From Candidatus Aminicenantes bacterium UBA2190 (GTDB lineage: Bacteria; Acidobacteriota; Aminicenantia; UBA2199): DNA of 64,000 bases. Under the pieces are notes generated by a model that made no database searches, had not been told where the DNA came from, and saw only the letters and a program-made list of their open reading frames with translations. The position numbers and the translations under genes were made by a program. Below are positions 23,475 to 32,018 of the stretch, piece by piece (position 1 is the first letter of the stretch; the number at the start of each line of letters is the position of its first letter). The stretch spans positions 107,626 through 171,625 of the forward strand of contig DCVK01000054.1 of assembly GCA_002335385.1 (NCBI GenBank), given 5' to 3'.

Positions 23475-25094
23475 CTACTTCTTCTCCGGCTCCCAGTCGG
23501 CGATCATCTCCAGCCGCAATTGCACGCGGCCGTCGGCCTGCCAGCTTTCCGAGGTGTTGTAGTCCCATTTCAGGTATTCCGAGCCGCCGCCGCTCTCGGT
23601 GGTGATCAGGAAGCGGTTGTCGAGGTGGCCGAAGTACATGGCCTGGTCGCGCGGGGAGTCCTGATCGCCGCCGCTGGGATCGACCGGCACCCAGCCGTAG
23701 CCGGGCAGGTAGACCTCCACCCAGCGGTGGTAGACGAAGTCGAAGCTGGCGGCCTCGCCGCGCACGACCACCGAGCCGGCGTAGCGCGCCGGCAGCCCCG
23801 CGGCGCGGCACATGGCGATGTAGACGAAGGCATACTCCGAGCAGGAGCCGGAGCCGCGCTGCAGCACCGTAGGGGCGATATCCCAGCCGCCGATGCGCTG
23901 GTAGACCATGCGTCCGTGCAGGTAGTCATAGATGTCGCGGGCGATCCAGTAGGGATTGTCGGGACGGCTGACGGCCTCCTTGACCGCGGCCTGGATGACC
24001 GGGTCCTTGAGGCGGTACTTGTCGTCGTCGGCCAGGAAGCGGCCGCGCACGTCGGCGGGAATGTCCCTGAGCGTGCCGGCCTTCTCCGGGAAGAGGTGGT
24101 AGGTCACGTCGTAGATCTTCGCCTTCACGTGCATGCGGGTCAGGGCGCGTTCACCGGGCTGGAGGGCGGCCTTGCGGAAGCGGGCGACCTCCTGGCCCCA
24201 GCGGTCGGTCAGCCTGTCGTCCGGAGCCTGCGGGAAGTCGATGGCCAGGATCTCCTGGGTGGAACGATCCTTGGGCAGGGCCAGGTAGACGTCGAGGCCG
24301 GTCACCGTGCCCGGGCCGAAGTTGATCACGTCGTGGGTGATGGTGACCAGGGCGTTCCGCTCCTTGGCGCGCGTAAAGGTGCCGACGGCGAAGACGGCGA
24401 CCTGGGCGATCCCGTCTTCCTGGTAGTCGGAGACCCACAGGCTGTTCTGGGCCCAGGTCATGCCCCAGGGATAGGGGCCGGGGGCAGGGAGGACCATGAT
24501 GACGCGCCCCTTGACCGGATCAATGCGGTAGAGCTCGTCCTGGGAGCGATCGGCCAGCCAGAGATAATTCCCGTCCCAGGCCAGGCCGCGCGGGTCCGCC
24601 GCGGGCGCCTTCAGCGTGCGCATGGTCGTCCCGTCATCGGGGCTGATCTGGAAGATCTCCCGGGTGCCGTTGTCGGAAACCCACAGCGCGGCGCCGTCCC
24701 AGGCCAGCCCCTGGGGGTCGGAGGCCGGGGCCATGATCACCTTCAGGATGCGGCCGCTGGCGGCGTCGACCTGGTAGATCTTGCCGCAGTAGTCCTCGGC
24801 GGAGGTGTTGGTGAAGTCCATGTCGGCCACCCAGAGGGCCTTGCCGTCCCAGGCCAGGGCGGTGCAGAAATAACCGGGGGCGTCAAAGGTCGCCAGCACC
24901 TTGCCGTCGGCCGCGTCGATGCGGTAGAGCTTGTCGCTGTCGCGGTCCACGGTCCAGAAGGCCTGGCCGTCGAAGGCCAGCCCGGTCGTGCAGGGCGAAG
25001 GCAGGGCCATTTTTTTGATCATCTCGCCCGGTCCGGAAAACAGGAAGATCGCCAGGAAAAGAATTGCCAAGGCGGTGAATGTCATTTTTTTCAT
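23475..25094 (-). CDS. Secreted beta-propeller plus transglutaminase-like protein
   Basis: A 539-residue protein. Signal peptide at residues 1-21. Residues 30-235 form a propeller with five blades of the form GLAWDG..LWV.D...D.IY.IDP..G (NHL/SMP-30-like). A linker (about 240-350) resembles a domain of DUF3857-type proteins. The C-terminal part is a transglutaminase core: GSGSCSEYAFVYIAMCRAAGLPAR (nucleophile Cys), then YHRWVEVYLPGYGWVPVDPS (His and Asp). All three catalytic residues are present, so protease, amidase or crosslinking activity at the cell surface is possible. The start has AGGAGG 6 bases upstream. Confidence 0.8.
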   Translation of the reverse strand: MKKMTFTALAILFLAIFLFSGPGEMIKKMALPSPCTTGLAFDGQAFWTVDRDSDKLYRIDAADGKVLATFDAPGYFCTALAWDGKALWVADMDFTNTSAEDYCGKIYQVDAASGRILKVIMAPASDPQGLAWDGAALWVSDNGTREIFQISPDDGTTMRTLKAPAADPRGLAWDGNYLWLADRSQDELYRIDPVKGRVIMVLPAPGPYPWGMTWAQNSLWVSDYQEDGIAQVAVFAVGTFTRAKERNALVTITHDVINFGPGTVTGLDVYLALPKDRSTQEILAIDFPQAPDDRLTDRWGQEVARFRKAALQPGERALTRMHVKAKIYDVTYHLFPEKAGTLRDIPADVRGRFLADDDKYRLKDPVIQAAVKEAVSRPDNPYWIARDIYDYLHGRMVYQRIGGWDIAPTVLQRGSGSCSEYAFVYIAMCRAAGLPARYAGSVVVRGEAASFDFVYHRWVEVYLPGYGWVPVDPSGGDQDSPRDQAMYFGHLDNRFLITTESGGGSEYLKWDYNTSESWQADGRVQLRLEMIADWEPEKK

Positions 25095-25114
25095 GAACGA
25101 CCTCCTGAAAATTA

Positions 25115-25143
25115 ATTTTACGAGGAGGGATAAAAAATGTCAA
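25115..25143 (-). promoter_or_regulatory. Strong sigma-70-type promoter of the transglutaminase gene
   Basis: On the minus strand TTGACA (25143-25138), 17 bases, TAAAAT (25120-25115), about 20 bases before ATG 25094. Confidence 0.75.
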
Positions 25144-25160
25144 CGACCGCTTTCTTTAAC

Positions 25161-25188
25161 GTCGAACGTCGAACGTCGAACGTCGAAC
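25161..25188. repeat. Four tandem GTCGAAC words
   Basis: GTCGAAC occurs four times in direct repeat at 25161-25188, directly upstream of the -10 box of the VKOR gene. The same word family forms the inverted element after that gene (25867-25981). Confidence 0.8.
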
Positions 25189-25192
25189 TCTG

Positions 25193-25201
25193 TGTTATAA
25201 T
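25193..25201 (+). promoter_or_regulatory. Extended -10, leaderless promoter of the VKOR gene
   Basis: TGTTATAAT, then 5 bases and ATG 25207. The -35 position falls in the GTCGAAC repeat, so the repeat could affect promoter activity. Confidence 0.6.
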
Positions 25202-25206
25202 CAATC

Positions 25207-25863
25207 ATGCCTGTTCAGCGAAAGCCTTTCGTCGCGCTCATCCTTTCATCCACCGGCCTGGCGCTGCTGCTGGGCTACTTTTTCGTACGCCTCTACCTCC
25301 ACGGCGGCAACGAGCAGCTCTGCGTCCTCATCCTGCTGCTGAAGGTCGTCGGATTGCTCGCCTCATTCGTATTGGTGCTGGGGACGGTGGACGCGCCCGT
25401 CTTCCGGAGGTTCTGTCCCAGGAATCCCTGGTTCGACTGCAAGCGGGTCATCGATTCGCCGGCGGGAATGGTGCTCGGCCTCGTCCATACGGCCGACCTC
25501 GGCGTGCTCTACTTCTCCGGCACGCTGCTGGTGCTGCTCATTTCCGCTTTTACCCCCGGCTTCTATTACCAGGCGCTCTACCTGGGGCTGTTCAATCTCT
25601 TTACCCTGCCCTATACCCTGTTCTCGGTTGCCTACCAGGCGTTCAGGATGCGCCGCGGCTGCGCCCTGTGCCTCATCGTGCAGGCGGTGTTCTGGCTCGA
25701 GTTCTGGCAATTCTATCCCTTCGTCTTCGGCACGCGGATGGCCTTCGCCTTCGACCTGTCCGCGCTGCATCCGCTGATCATCGGCCTCGGACTGCCGACG
25801 GCGCTATGGCCGCTGGTCAGGCATTCGCTGGAAAAGGCATATGCCAGACATGAAGAAAAGTAA
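25207..25863 (+). CDS. Vitamin K epoxide reductase (VKOR) family membrane protein
   Basis: A 218-residue protein with five or six hydrophobic helices. The redox centre CALC (Cys152, Cys155) lies at the end of RRGCALC, as in VKOR enzymes, and an upstream pair (Cys70 in RRFCPRN, Cys78 in WFDCKRVIDSP) fits the loop cysteines. VKOR proteins reoxidise disulfide-forming partners by passing electrons to quinones. No fused or adjacent thioredoxin-like partner is present. The gene is flanked on both sides by GTCGAAC-type repeats and has a leaderless start. Assignment rests on the Cys pattern and the helix order. Confidence 0.75.
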   Translation: MPVQRKPFVALILSSTGLALLLGYFFVRLYLHGGNEQLCVLILLLKVVGLLASFVLVLGTVDAPVFRRFCPRNPWFDCKRVIDSPAGMVLGLVHTADLGVLYFSGTLLVLLISAFTPGFYYQALYLGLFNLFTLPYTLFSVAYQAFRMRRGCALCLIVQAVFWLEFWQFYPFVFGTRMAFAFDLSALHPLIIGLGLPTALWPLVRHSLEKAYARHEEK

Positions 25864-25866
25864 GTA

Positions 25867-25981
25867 GAAGTTCGAAGTTCGACGTTCGAGGTTCGAAGTA
25901 TTGGAAAACAGCATGAGGTCGACTCCATTGCTGTTTATTTTCTTTCTTCAACGTCGAACATCGAACTTCGAACGTCGAACC
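25867..25981. repeat. Inverted word-repeat element (GTTCGAA words)
   Basis: Left arm GAAGTTCGAAGTTCGACGTT... (25867-25900), right arm CAACGTCGAACATCGAACTT... (25949-25981). The reverse complement of the right arm aligns with the left arm over about 32 bases. The loop has an inner palindrome AACAGCA/TGCTGTT around GAGGTCGACTCC. The element starts 4 bases after the VKOR stop and ends just before the convergent panE stop. Confidence 0.8.
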
Positions 25982-25990
25982 TTATTTCTT

Positions 25991-26905
25991 CTATCTTAGT
26001 GATTCCAGCGCCTTGATCAGCGCCGTGACGAACTCATTCACCGGCGTCGGAATGCCATGCTTCTCGCCCAGCTTCACGATGGCGCCGTTGATGAAGTCGA
26101 TCTCGGTCGGCCGGCCGCGGCGGAAGTCCTGGAGCATGGAGGTGATGTTGTCCGAGGTGACGAAGCGGTTGACGAAGGCGGGGTCGATCTTGAGGGCCAC
26201 GCCCTCGGCGGCCGCCACGGCGCAGCCCTCGGCCAGGATCGGCGCCTTGAGGGGGTCGAAGCGTTCCGCGGCGACCAGGCGGTTGTGCCCCTGCAGCAGG
26301 ACCGAGAGAGGATTGATCACCGCGTTGACCAGCAGCTTGGTCCAGAGGTCCCTGCGGATGTCCCTGCTCTCCACGACGTTAACCGCCAGGCCCTGCAGCA
26401 GGCCGAAGAACGGCGTGGCGGCGAAGGCGGGCTCGACGCGGATGTTGCCGCCGAAGCAACGCACGTGCCCCGGGGCGATGAAGGTCACTCCCATGGCCAC
26501 GATGCCGATGAAGACGCTCTGCGGGCGCGCCGGCGAGCCGCGCAGCGCCTCCAGGGCGAGCTTCCTGATGCCGTGGCCGTTCTGCAGCAGCAGGAGCGCC
26601 GTCGTCGGCCGCAGGAAGGGGACGACGTCCGCCAGCGCCGCCTCGAGATCAACGGCCTTGACCGTTACGATGAGCAGGACGTCTTCCAGGGGGAAGTCGA
26701 CCGCCTCGCTGGCCTGGAGCCGGACCGCCCCTGTGAACATCCCTTCGACAGTCAGCCCGGCTTCATTAACGGCCCGCACGTGGTCGCGGCGGCCGACCAG
26801 GACCGTCTCCTGTCCGGGCTTTTGCGCCAGCGCCGCGGCGAGCACCGAGCCGATGGCGCCGCCGCCGAGGATCACTACCCGGGACGGATCCGCTTTTTTC
26901 TCCAT
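25991..26905 (-). CDS. panE: Ketopantoate reductase-family protein (2-dehydropantoate 2-reductase)
   Basis: A 304-residue enzyme. Rossmann motif VVILGGGAIGSVLAAALA at residues 10-27; VGRRDHV follows. Family motifs LLIVTVKAVDLEAAL and LLLLQNGHG, then KLLVNAVINPLSVLLQG (catalytic Lys), and EIDFINGAIVKLGEKHGIPTPVN at the end. It reduces 2-dehydropantoate to pantoate with NADPH in the coenzyme A pathway, though paralogues with other substrates exist. ATG 26905 has no ribosome site; a -10 box TATAAC ends 6 bases upstream, so it is probably leaderless. The frame extends 5' to 27424 but only as a shadow of the next gene. Confidence 0.85.
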   Translation of the reverse strand: MEKKADPSRVVILGGGAIGSVLAAALAQKPGQETVLVGRRDHVRAVNEAGLTVEGMFTGAVRLQASEAVDFPLEDVLLIVTVKAVDLEAALADVVPFLRPTTALLLLQNGHGIRKLALEALRGSPARPQSVFIGIVAMGVTFIAPGHVRCFGGNIRVEPAFAATPFFGLLQGLAVNVVESRDIRRDLWTKLLVNAVINPLSVLLQGHNRLVAAERFDPLKAPILAEGCAVAAAEGVALKIDPAFVNRFVTSDNITSMLQDFRRGRPTEIDFINGAIVKLGEKHGIPTPVNEFVTALIKALESLR

Positions 26906-26911
26906 GGTGCT

Positions 26912-26940
26912 GTTATAACAGAAAAGGACCGTCGGGGCAA
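26912..26940 (-). promoter_or_regulatory. Leaderless-type promoter of panE
   Basis: Minus strand TTGCCC (26940-26935), 17 bases, TATAAC (26917-26912), 6 bases, ATG 26905. The -35 hexamer is the same as that of the methyltransferase gene at 22552. Confidence 0.65.
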
Positions 26941-27093
26941 AACGGATCCGGGCTCGATGGAGCATGACGGCTCGGATCACATGGAAATGCGGCAAGTGGT
27001 GAGGCTGCGGCGGCAGTGCGACAGAGGGCGCTTGATCTTTCGGCGCTCTTGCCGCCTGCAGGTCCTCGTCACCCGCCGCCGGCGCCGTACCGC

Positions 27094-27960
27094 TTACAGC
27101 TCGTACTGCAGCCGCAGGCAGAGGGCGCCGCTGCTGTCCTCCCTTGACCAGCGATCGAGGAACATGGTGTAGAACACCCCCGGCCGCAGCCTGCCCTGGC
27201 CCCATTCGGCGCCCAGCGCCACCTGGTGGTTCAGGCGGATGTAGACCTCGTCGACGAAGCCGGCGATGTGGACACTGCCGCGGACCTCGGCCTGCAGGCG
27301 GATCGGGCCGGCGCTCTTCCCGGCGGCTGCGCCGTAATGGAGGTACAGTGGGCGAAGGTCCCCGCCGCGCGGCAGCATGAGGAACGCCCCGCCTTCCAGC
27401 CCGGCATGCCACCCGTTTTTCCAATCGCGGTAATGGGCGATGCGGGCGAAGGGCGTCGTGGCATCGAGCGCTTTCGGGAATTCGGCATAGTCGGCAGCGA
27501 CGCCGATCTCTGCCAGCTGGTAATACGGATCGTCCCAGTACTGATCGCTGCGATCCCTGCGGGCCAGGGTCGGCAGGTAAACGCCGGCCGTAAGACCGGT
27601 ATGCCGGCCTTCCGTTTTGTCCAGCAGCATCTCCACGGCGATCGAGGCGTTGCCCAGCCCGCGCGCCGACTCGCTGACGCGGATGTCTTCCCAGTTCGTG
27701 TAGGTCCGCTTGAAGTTCAGGTAGGGAACGGCGACGATGACGTTCCAGCGCTGGCCGGCGCGGAAGCTCGCCGACAGGTCGAATAGCCCGCTCAGGAATT
27801 GCGGCCCCTCCCTCTCAGCGATGCCCTTTTGCGGCCAGAAATAGCGCAGCGTGAGCCGGCCTTTCTCCGCCGGCGGCCCCTGCAGCAGGTACGACTGCGC
27901 CAGCCCCAGGGCCGGCAGCGCCAGCAGGCACAGCACGGCGATGCATGTTCTTTGTTTCAT
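27094..27960 (-). CDS. Putative outer-membrane beta-barrel protein
   Basis: A 288-residue protein with a signal peptide (MKQRTCIAVLCLLALPALGLAQ). The mature part alternates polar and hydrophobic residues in strands with aromatic girdles (RWNVIVAVPYLNFKRTYTNW, GLTAGVYLPTLARRDRSDQYW, KNGWHAGLEGGAFLMLPRGG, RLRPGVFYTMFLDRW) and ends LRLQYEL. This is the look of transporter-like or MetA-pathway beta-barrels of the outer membrane. GGAGGA precedes the start. The substrate is unknown. Confidence 0.7.
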   Translation of the reverse strand: MKQRTCIAVLCLLALPALGLAQSYLLQGPPAEKGRLTLRYFWPQKGIAEREGPQFLSGLFDLSASFRAGQRWNVIVAVPYLNFKRTYTNWEDIRVSESARGLGNASIAVEMLLDKTEGRHTGLTAGVYLPTLARRDRSDQYWDDPYYQLAEIGVAADYAEFPKALDATTPFARIAHYRDWKNGWHAGLEGGAFLMLPRGGDLRPLYLHYGAAAGKSAGPIRLQAEVRGSVHIAGFVDEVYIRLNHQVALGAEWGQGRLRPGVFYTMFLDRWSREDSSGALCLRLQYEL

Positions 27961-28050
27961 GGTATCCTCCTTGGAGCGGTTTTCCCTCCATTACTGAAAC
28001 ACAGCGGCGGGCCGGCCATGTCACCGCCCGATGCAGGGATTAGCCGCGAT

Positions 28051-28080
28051 TTGAATGATTATGGCTACGAGTGCTAAAAT
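28051..28080 (+). promoter_or_regulatory. Sigma-70-type promoter of the S37 peptidase gene
   Basis: TTGAAT (28051-28056), 18 bases, TAAAAT (28075-28080); the ATG follows after 17 bases with AGGAG. Confidence 0.6.
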
Positions 28081-28097
28081 AGGCCCAGGAGCACCCC

Positions 28098-29432
28098 ATG
28101 ATCCGCAAGCGACTGCTGGTTGTTTTGCCGTTGCTGCTCTTGGTCCTGTTCTCCTGCCGCCGGGAAGAAGAGCTGACGCTCCTGGAGCGGCTGCAGCGGA
28201 TCCCCGGTATCACGGCGACGGCCATCACCCCGCTTCCCGGCTTCGCCCAGGCGTTCCAGGTCGATCTCACCCAGGACATCGACCATGGCGCCCTGTCCCG
28301 GGGGACATTCCAACAGCGCCTCTACCTCTCTTTCCGCGACGAGGATGCGCCGACTGTTTTTTACACCACGGGCTACGGCGTCTCGCGCAACTATGAGAGC
28401 GAGCCGGCCGCCCTGCTGCAGGCCAACCAGGTGCTGCTGGTCCACCGCTATTTTCCCGACGCCGTCCCGTCAGCGACCGACTGGACGTTCCTCACTACCG
28501 CCCAGGCGGCCGCCGACCAGCACCGGGTGCGGGAGAAGCTGGCGGGCGTACTGCCCGGCAAGTGGGTCAGCAGCGGCGCCAGCAAGGGGGGGATGACCGC
28601 CCTCTATTACCGCTTCTATCATCCCGGCGACGTCGCGGCCACGATCGCCTACGTGGCGCCGATCATGGAGCAGGCCGACGATCCCCGCTTCGTCCCCTTC
28701 CTGCGTTCGCAGGGGACACCGGCCTGCCGCGAGAAGATCCGCCGCTTCCAGCACGAGGTGCTCGGGCGCCGGGGGGCCATGCTGGCCCTGGTCCATGAGC
28801 ATGCGTTGCAGAGGGGATATCAATTCACCGTCTTCAGCGAGGTCGAGGCCTTCGAGTACGCGGTGGTCGAGTATCCCTTCGCCTTCTGGCAGTACGGCAG
28901 CGGCGACTGCGGTCCCATTCCCGCCGAGAGCGCCTCTGACCTGGAGCTGTTCGATCACCTGGTCGGTGTTTCGCCTCTCTCCTTTTATGCCGCTGCCGGC
29001 TATTCGTACTGCCGCCCCCTCTTCTACCAGGCCTATACCGAGATCGGATACTGTCCCTATTGGTTCGACCATCTCGGCTCGCTCCTGGAGGCGGTGCCCG
29101 ATCCCAGCTACCGCTCCTTCGCCCCGCAGGGAGTGGACATGAAGTTCCGGTCCGAGGTCATGGCGGCGGTCGTCCCCTGGCTCAGGAACCAGGGGGAACG
29201 CATCATCTATATCTATGGCGGCAACGATCCCTGGACGGCGGCCGCGCTCGACCCCGCGCCCGGGCTCGACGCCCTGCAGCTGGTGCAGCCCGGCGCCAAC
29301 CACGGCGTGAAGATCAGGGACTTGGACCAGCAGGGCGCAGTGATCGCCGCGCTCGAGAGGTGGCTGGAGATCGATATCGACGAGAGCCGGCTGGCCGGCG
29401 TTGCCGTTGATGAGGGCAGGGAGAGGTTATAG
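28098..29432 (+). CDS. S37 (PS-10)-type serine peptidase lipoprotein
   Basis: A 444-residue protein. A lipoprotein signal (LLLLVLFSC, lipidated Cys at residue 20) puts it in the cell envelope. The alpha/beta-hydrolase core has the nucleophile in WVSSGASKGGMTALYYR (G-x-S-x-G), the Asp region YGGNDPW and the His in GANHGVKI. Sequence order and the STYPHR-like Tyr/Phe pattern in the middle resemble MEROPS S37, the tripeptidyl aminopeptidases of Streptomyces. It probably trims peptides from their N-terminus outside the cytoplasm, consistent with the other exported peptidases here. Confidence 0.78.
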   Translation: MIRKRLLVVLPLLLLVLFSCRREEELTLLERLQRIPGITATAITPLPGFAQAFQVDLTQDIDHGALSRGTFQQRLYLSFRDEDAPTVFYTTGYGVSRNYESEPAALLQANQVLLVHRYFPDAVPSATDWTFLTTAQAAADQHRVREKLAGVLPGKWVSSGASKGGMTALYYRFYHPGDVAATIAYVAPIMEQADDPRFVPFLRSQGTPACREKIRRFQHEVLGRRGAMLALVHEHALQRGYQFTVFSEVEAFEYAVVEYPFAFWQYGSGDCGPIPAESASDLELFDHLVGVSPLSFYAAAGYSYCRPLFYQAYTEIGYCPYWFDHLGSLLEAVPDPSYRSFAPQGVDMKFRSEVMAAVVPWLRNQGERIIYIYGGNDPWTAAALDPAPGLDALQLVQPGANHGVKIRDLDQQGAVIAALERWLEIDIDESRLAGVAVDEGRERL

Positions 29433-29577
29433 CAACTGGCGCCAGGTGCCGGGCATAAGGCGCCGGGAAGACAGCGGATGAGATCATTGGGTGAAAAATA
29501 CCATTGAATGAAGTTTTCTCACCTTGAACCTCGCGTCATCCGCCTTGTGCCGAGTACAGCGTCGCCGACGCCGGTCT

Positions 29578-31668
29578 CTACCGGATCTCCTCCGCGACCA
29601 GGTCCTCCGGCTGCGCGGATTCCACCACGGCTCCCTTGAGCAGCATCCGCGCCGGGCCGCTGAGGGTCACGTCGGGGAGCAGCGTGTCGCTGTCGAACTG
29701 GCTGATCCAGCCACGGGCCAGCATCTTGCGCGAAACGTCAATGTAATAACTCTGCAGCCAGGGGCGCAGCCGGCCTTCGTCGTCGAAAAAGCCCGCGAAG
29801 CGCTTGGGCCGCGGGATGATCGCCGCCATGAAAATGGCTTCGGCCAGCGTCAGCGCCGCGGGTTCCTTGGCGAAGTAGTAGCGCGCCGCCTCACGGGCGC
29901 CGTAGACGCCCGGCCCCCACTCGATGATGTTCAGGTAGGTCTCCAGCATGCGCTCCTTGGAGACCAGGCGGTTCTCCTCGATCAGCCAGGTGATGAGCAG
30001 CTCCTCCAGCTTGCGGGCGACGGTCTTGTGCCGGCGCAGGTAGAGGTTCTTGACCAGCTGCATGGAGATGGTGCTGGCGCCGCGCACGAAGCGACCCGCC
30101 TTGAGGTTGGCGGCGATCGAGTTCTTGAACGGCTCGAGCAGGAACCCGTTGTGGCTGAAGAATGCGCCGTCCTCGGAGATCATCACCGAGTATTTCAGGA
30201 AGTCGGGGAAGTCCGCGAGCGGGACGAAGTCGGGATTCTCGGGGCCGACCACGAAGGAGCGCAGCGGCCGGTCCTCCTCGTAGGCCGTGTAGAGGAAGGG
30301 GCCGGCGAAGTGGCGGAGATCGGCGTTGCCGAAGCGGCGGATGCGGAAAGCGCGCTTCGTCAGATCGACGTCGAGCTCGAGATCCTCGGGGCGCGAGAGA
30401 TCGATGGCGAAGTCGAGGTGGAAGGCCAGCTCGCCGCTGGTGCGCATGCCGGCCAGGCGGGTGAAGAGTCCGGCCGGCAGCGAGGCGAACAGGTCGCCGG
30501 CGGCGAAGCGCGTTTCGGGTATATGCAGCCGCAGCTGCCGGGCCGGCCGGGTCTGGAAATGGATGGCCGGTTGGAAGCGGAGCTTGTGGAGCCGGGCTTG
30601 GGTCGGCTTCCGCAGCTCGAAATGATCGCGCCCGATGTCCAGGGTGAAATCGAGGGAGACGATGGGGAGGAGGACGTCATCGGCGGCGATGCGCGCATGG
30701 TACAGCGCCAGTCCGCTGACGGCCAGCGAACCGTCAAGGCCCAGCACTCCCCGGCGGCGGCCGCGGCTGGCCAGTACGATCTTCGCCGATTCGAAGCCGA
30801 GCTTCAGCCCCCATTGCCTGTCGCTGAACGGCAGGGGCGAACCCCCCGGTGCCTGCCGCGGGTGCAGGCGGAGCTCCAGGCGCTTGCGGTCGCGCTCGAT
30901 CCGGCCCTTGACCCGGCAGGCCCATTTGCGGCCCTGATCGAACACCTCCAGCGTCGTTTCGAAGGCCGGTCCCCGGAACTCGAGGCGCGGGACATAGAGA
31001 GCCTGGTGAACGCCGTCGATGACGCTGTGCAGGGTGAGGCGGTCGATCTCCACGCTGTCGGGGATCAGGCGGAAAACCACATCGAGCAGGCGGGCGGCCC
31101 GAGCCCCGTAGTCCGGCGCGGGGCCATCGGCACCCGGCGGCTCTTTCTTCGCCTGCGCCTCGGCCTCCCTCCGCATGCCCGCAGAAGCCGGCGCCGGCGG
31201 GGCGTTCCCCGGCCGCAGGTCGACCTGCAGGTCGCTCAGCGTCAAACGCCGGGGAAGCACCCGGCCCAGCAGCATCTTGCCGGGGTCCACGGCGACCAGC
31301 GCCCGGCCCAGGGAAACAGCCAGGGAGCCGTCGTCAGCCTGCAGCCTGATCTTCCGCAGCTCGACCCCGGCCAGGCCGAAGAATCTCGCCGTGCCCACCT
31401 CGACGGTCGTTCCGGGGTTGCCCCGGGCGAAGGAGCGAAGCCTGCCGTCCAGGACACCGCGCAAAACGGCGTTGCGCAAGGCAAAGAACGCCAGGGCCAG
31501 CGCAACGGCGATGCCCAGCGTGATCAGCCCGGCGCGGCGCAGGGCTTTGCGCGTCCGCTCCCTGGCCAGGAAGCGCCGCAGCGCCGCCGAACGCCCTTGC
31601 ACGATCTTCAGCACCGGCATGGCGCGGGAGCGCAGCGAGGCGAAGTGCGGTCGCAACGCTGCAAGCAT
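29578..31668 (-). CDS. AsmA-like/GT51 peptidoglycan transglycosylase fusion
   Basis: About 696 residues from the ATG at 31668. An N-terminal membrane helix (AGLITLGIAVALALAFFAL) is followed by about 380 residues of beta-rich AsmA/DUF748-like sequence. The C-terminal third is a glycosyltransferase family 51 domain: SEDGAFFSHNGF (catalytic Glu, EDxxFxxHxG), RGASTISMQLVKNLYL, LEELLITWLIEENRL, TYLNIIEWGPGVYGA and ALTLAEA. No transpeptidase domain follows, so it polymerises glycan strands only. The true start is uncertain: ATG 31728 lies upstream, but a TACAAT box (31722-31717) and GGAGGT (near 31697) sit between the two. Confidence 0.8.
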   Translation of the reverse strand: MLAALRPHFASLRSRAMPVLKIVQGRSAALRRFLARERTRKALRRAGLITLGIAVALALAFFALRNAVLRGVLDGRLRSFARGNPGTTVEVGTARFFGLAGVELRKIRLQADDGSLAVSLGRALVAVDPGKMLLGRVLPRRLTLSDLQVDLRPGNAPPAPASAGMRREAEAQAKKEPPGADGPAPDYGARAARLLDVVFRLIPDSVEIDRLTLHSVIDGVHQALYVPRLEFRGPAFETTLEVFDQGRKWACRVKGRIERDRKRLELRLHPRQAPGGSPLPFSDRQWGLKLGFESAKIVLASRGRRRGVLGLDGSLAVSGLALYHARIAADDVLLPIVSLDFTLDIGRDHFELRKPTQARLHKLRFQPAIHFQTRPARQLRLHIPETRFAAGDLFASLPAGLFTRLAGMRTSGELAFHLDFAIDLSRPEDLELDVDLTKRAFRIRRFGNADLRHFAGPFLYTAYEEDRPLRSFVVGPENPDFVPLADFPDFLKYSVMISEDGAFFSHNGFLLEPFKNSIAANLKAGRFVRGASTISMQLVKNLYLRRHKTVARKLEELLITWLIEENRLVSKERMLETYLNIIEWGPGVYGAREAARYYFAKEPAALTLAEAIFMAAIIPRPKRFAGFFDDEGRLRPWLQSYYIDVSRKMLARGWISQFDSDTLLPDVTLSGPARMLLKGAVVESAQPEDLVAEEIR

Positions 31669-32018
31669 GCTCTGAAGCCGCTGGATGGGGCACCTCCGGG
31701 AACGCGGACGGGATAGATTGTACCCCATCGCGGGCACAGAGGGAAGAAGCGCCGGCGGCCCGCTGCGGTGGGTCGTTCCCAGATGGCGGCCGCCGCGGTC
31801 GACGATGATCACCCGGGGCAGGAGGACGTTGGGACGGCCAATCAAGATCCGCGTGCCTTGCTCAGCCTCTCGAGTTTTCTTTTTCATCATCTTTCCTATT
31901 TAAAAATCAGATTTTTCTTGAAGTGAATCAATGCGATCTGTTATACTGAAAATAATGAGCGGAGAAATATATTTCTCGAGAGACAATTCGCTGCGTTTGC
32001 TGGCGACGCTCAGGGGCG
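31669..32018. other. 350-base divergent intergenic region
   Basis: Holds the possible promoter of the transglycosylase gene (minus strand TACAAT at 31717-31722 with GGAGGT downstream) and that of the ATP-grasp gene (31918-31947). The part 31860-31980 is clearly AT-rich compared with its surroundings. Confidence 0.55.
31918..31947 (+). promoter_or_regulatory. Sigma-70-type promoter of the ATP-grasp ligase gene
   Basis: TTGAAG (31918-31923), 18 bases, TATACT (31942-31947). A leader of about 65 bases containing a short palindrome (AGAAATATATTTCT) precedes the ATG. Confidence 0.65.

Noticed and set aside
29524..31716. A 730-codon plus-strand frame opposite the transglycosylase gene
   Set aside because: Antisense shadow rich in Gln, Gly and Arg; the GT51 motifs on the other strand decide the case.
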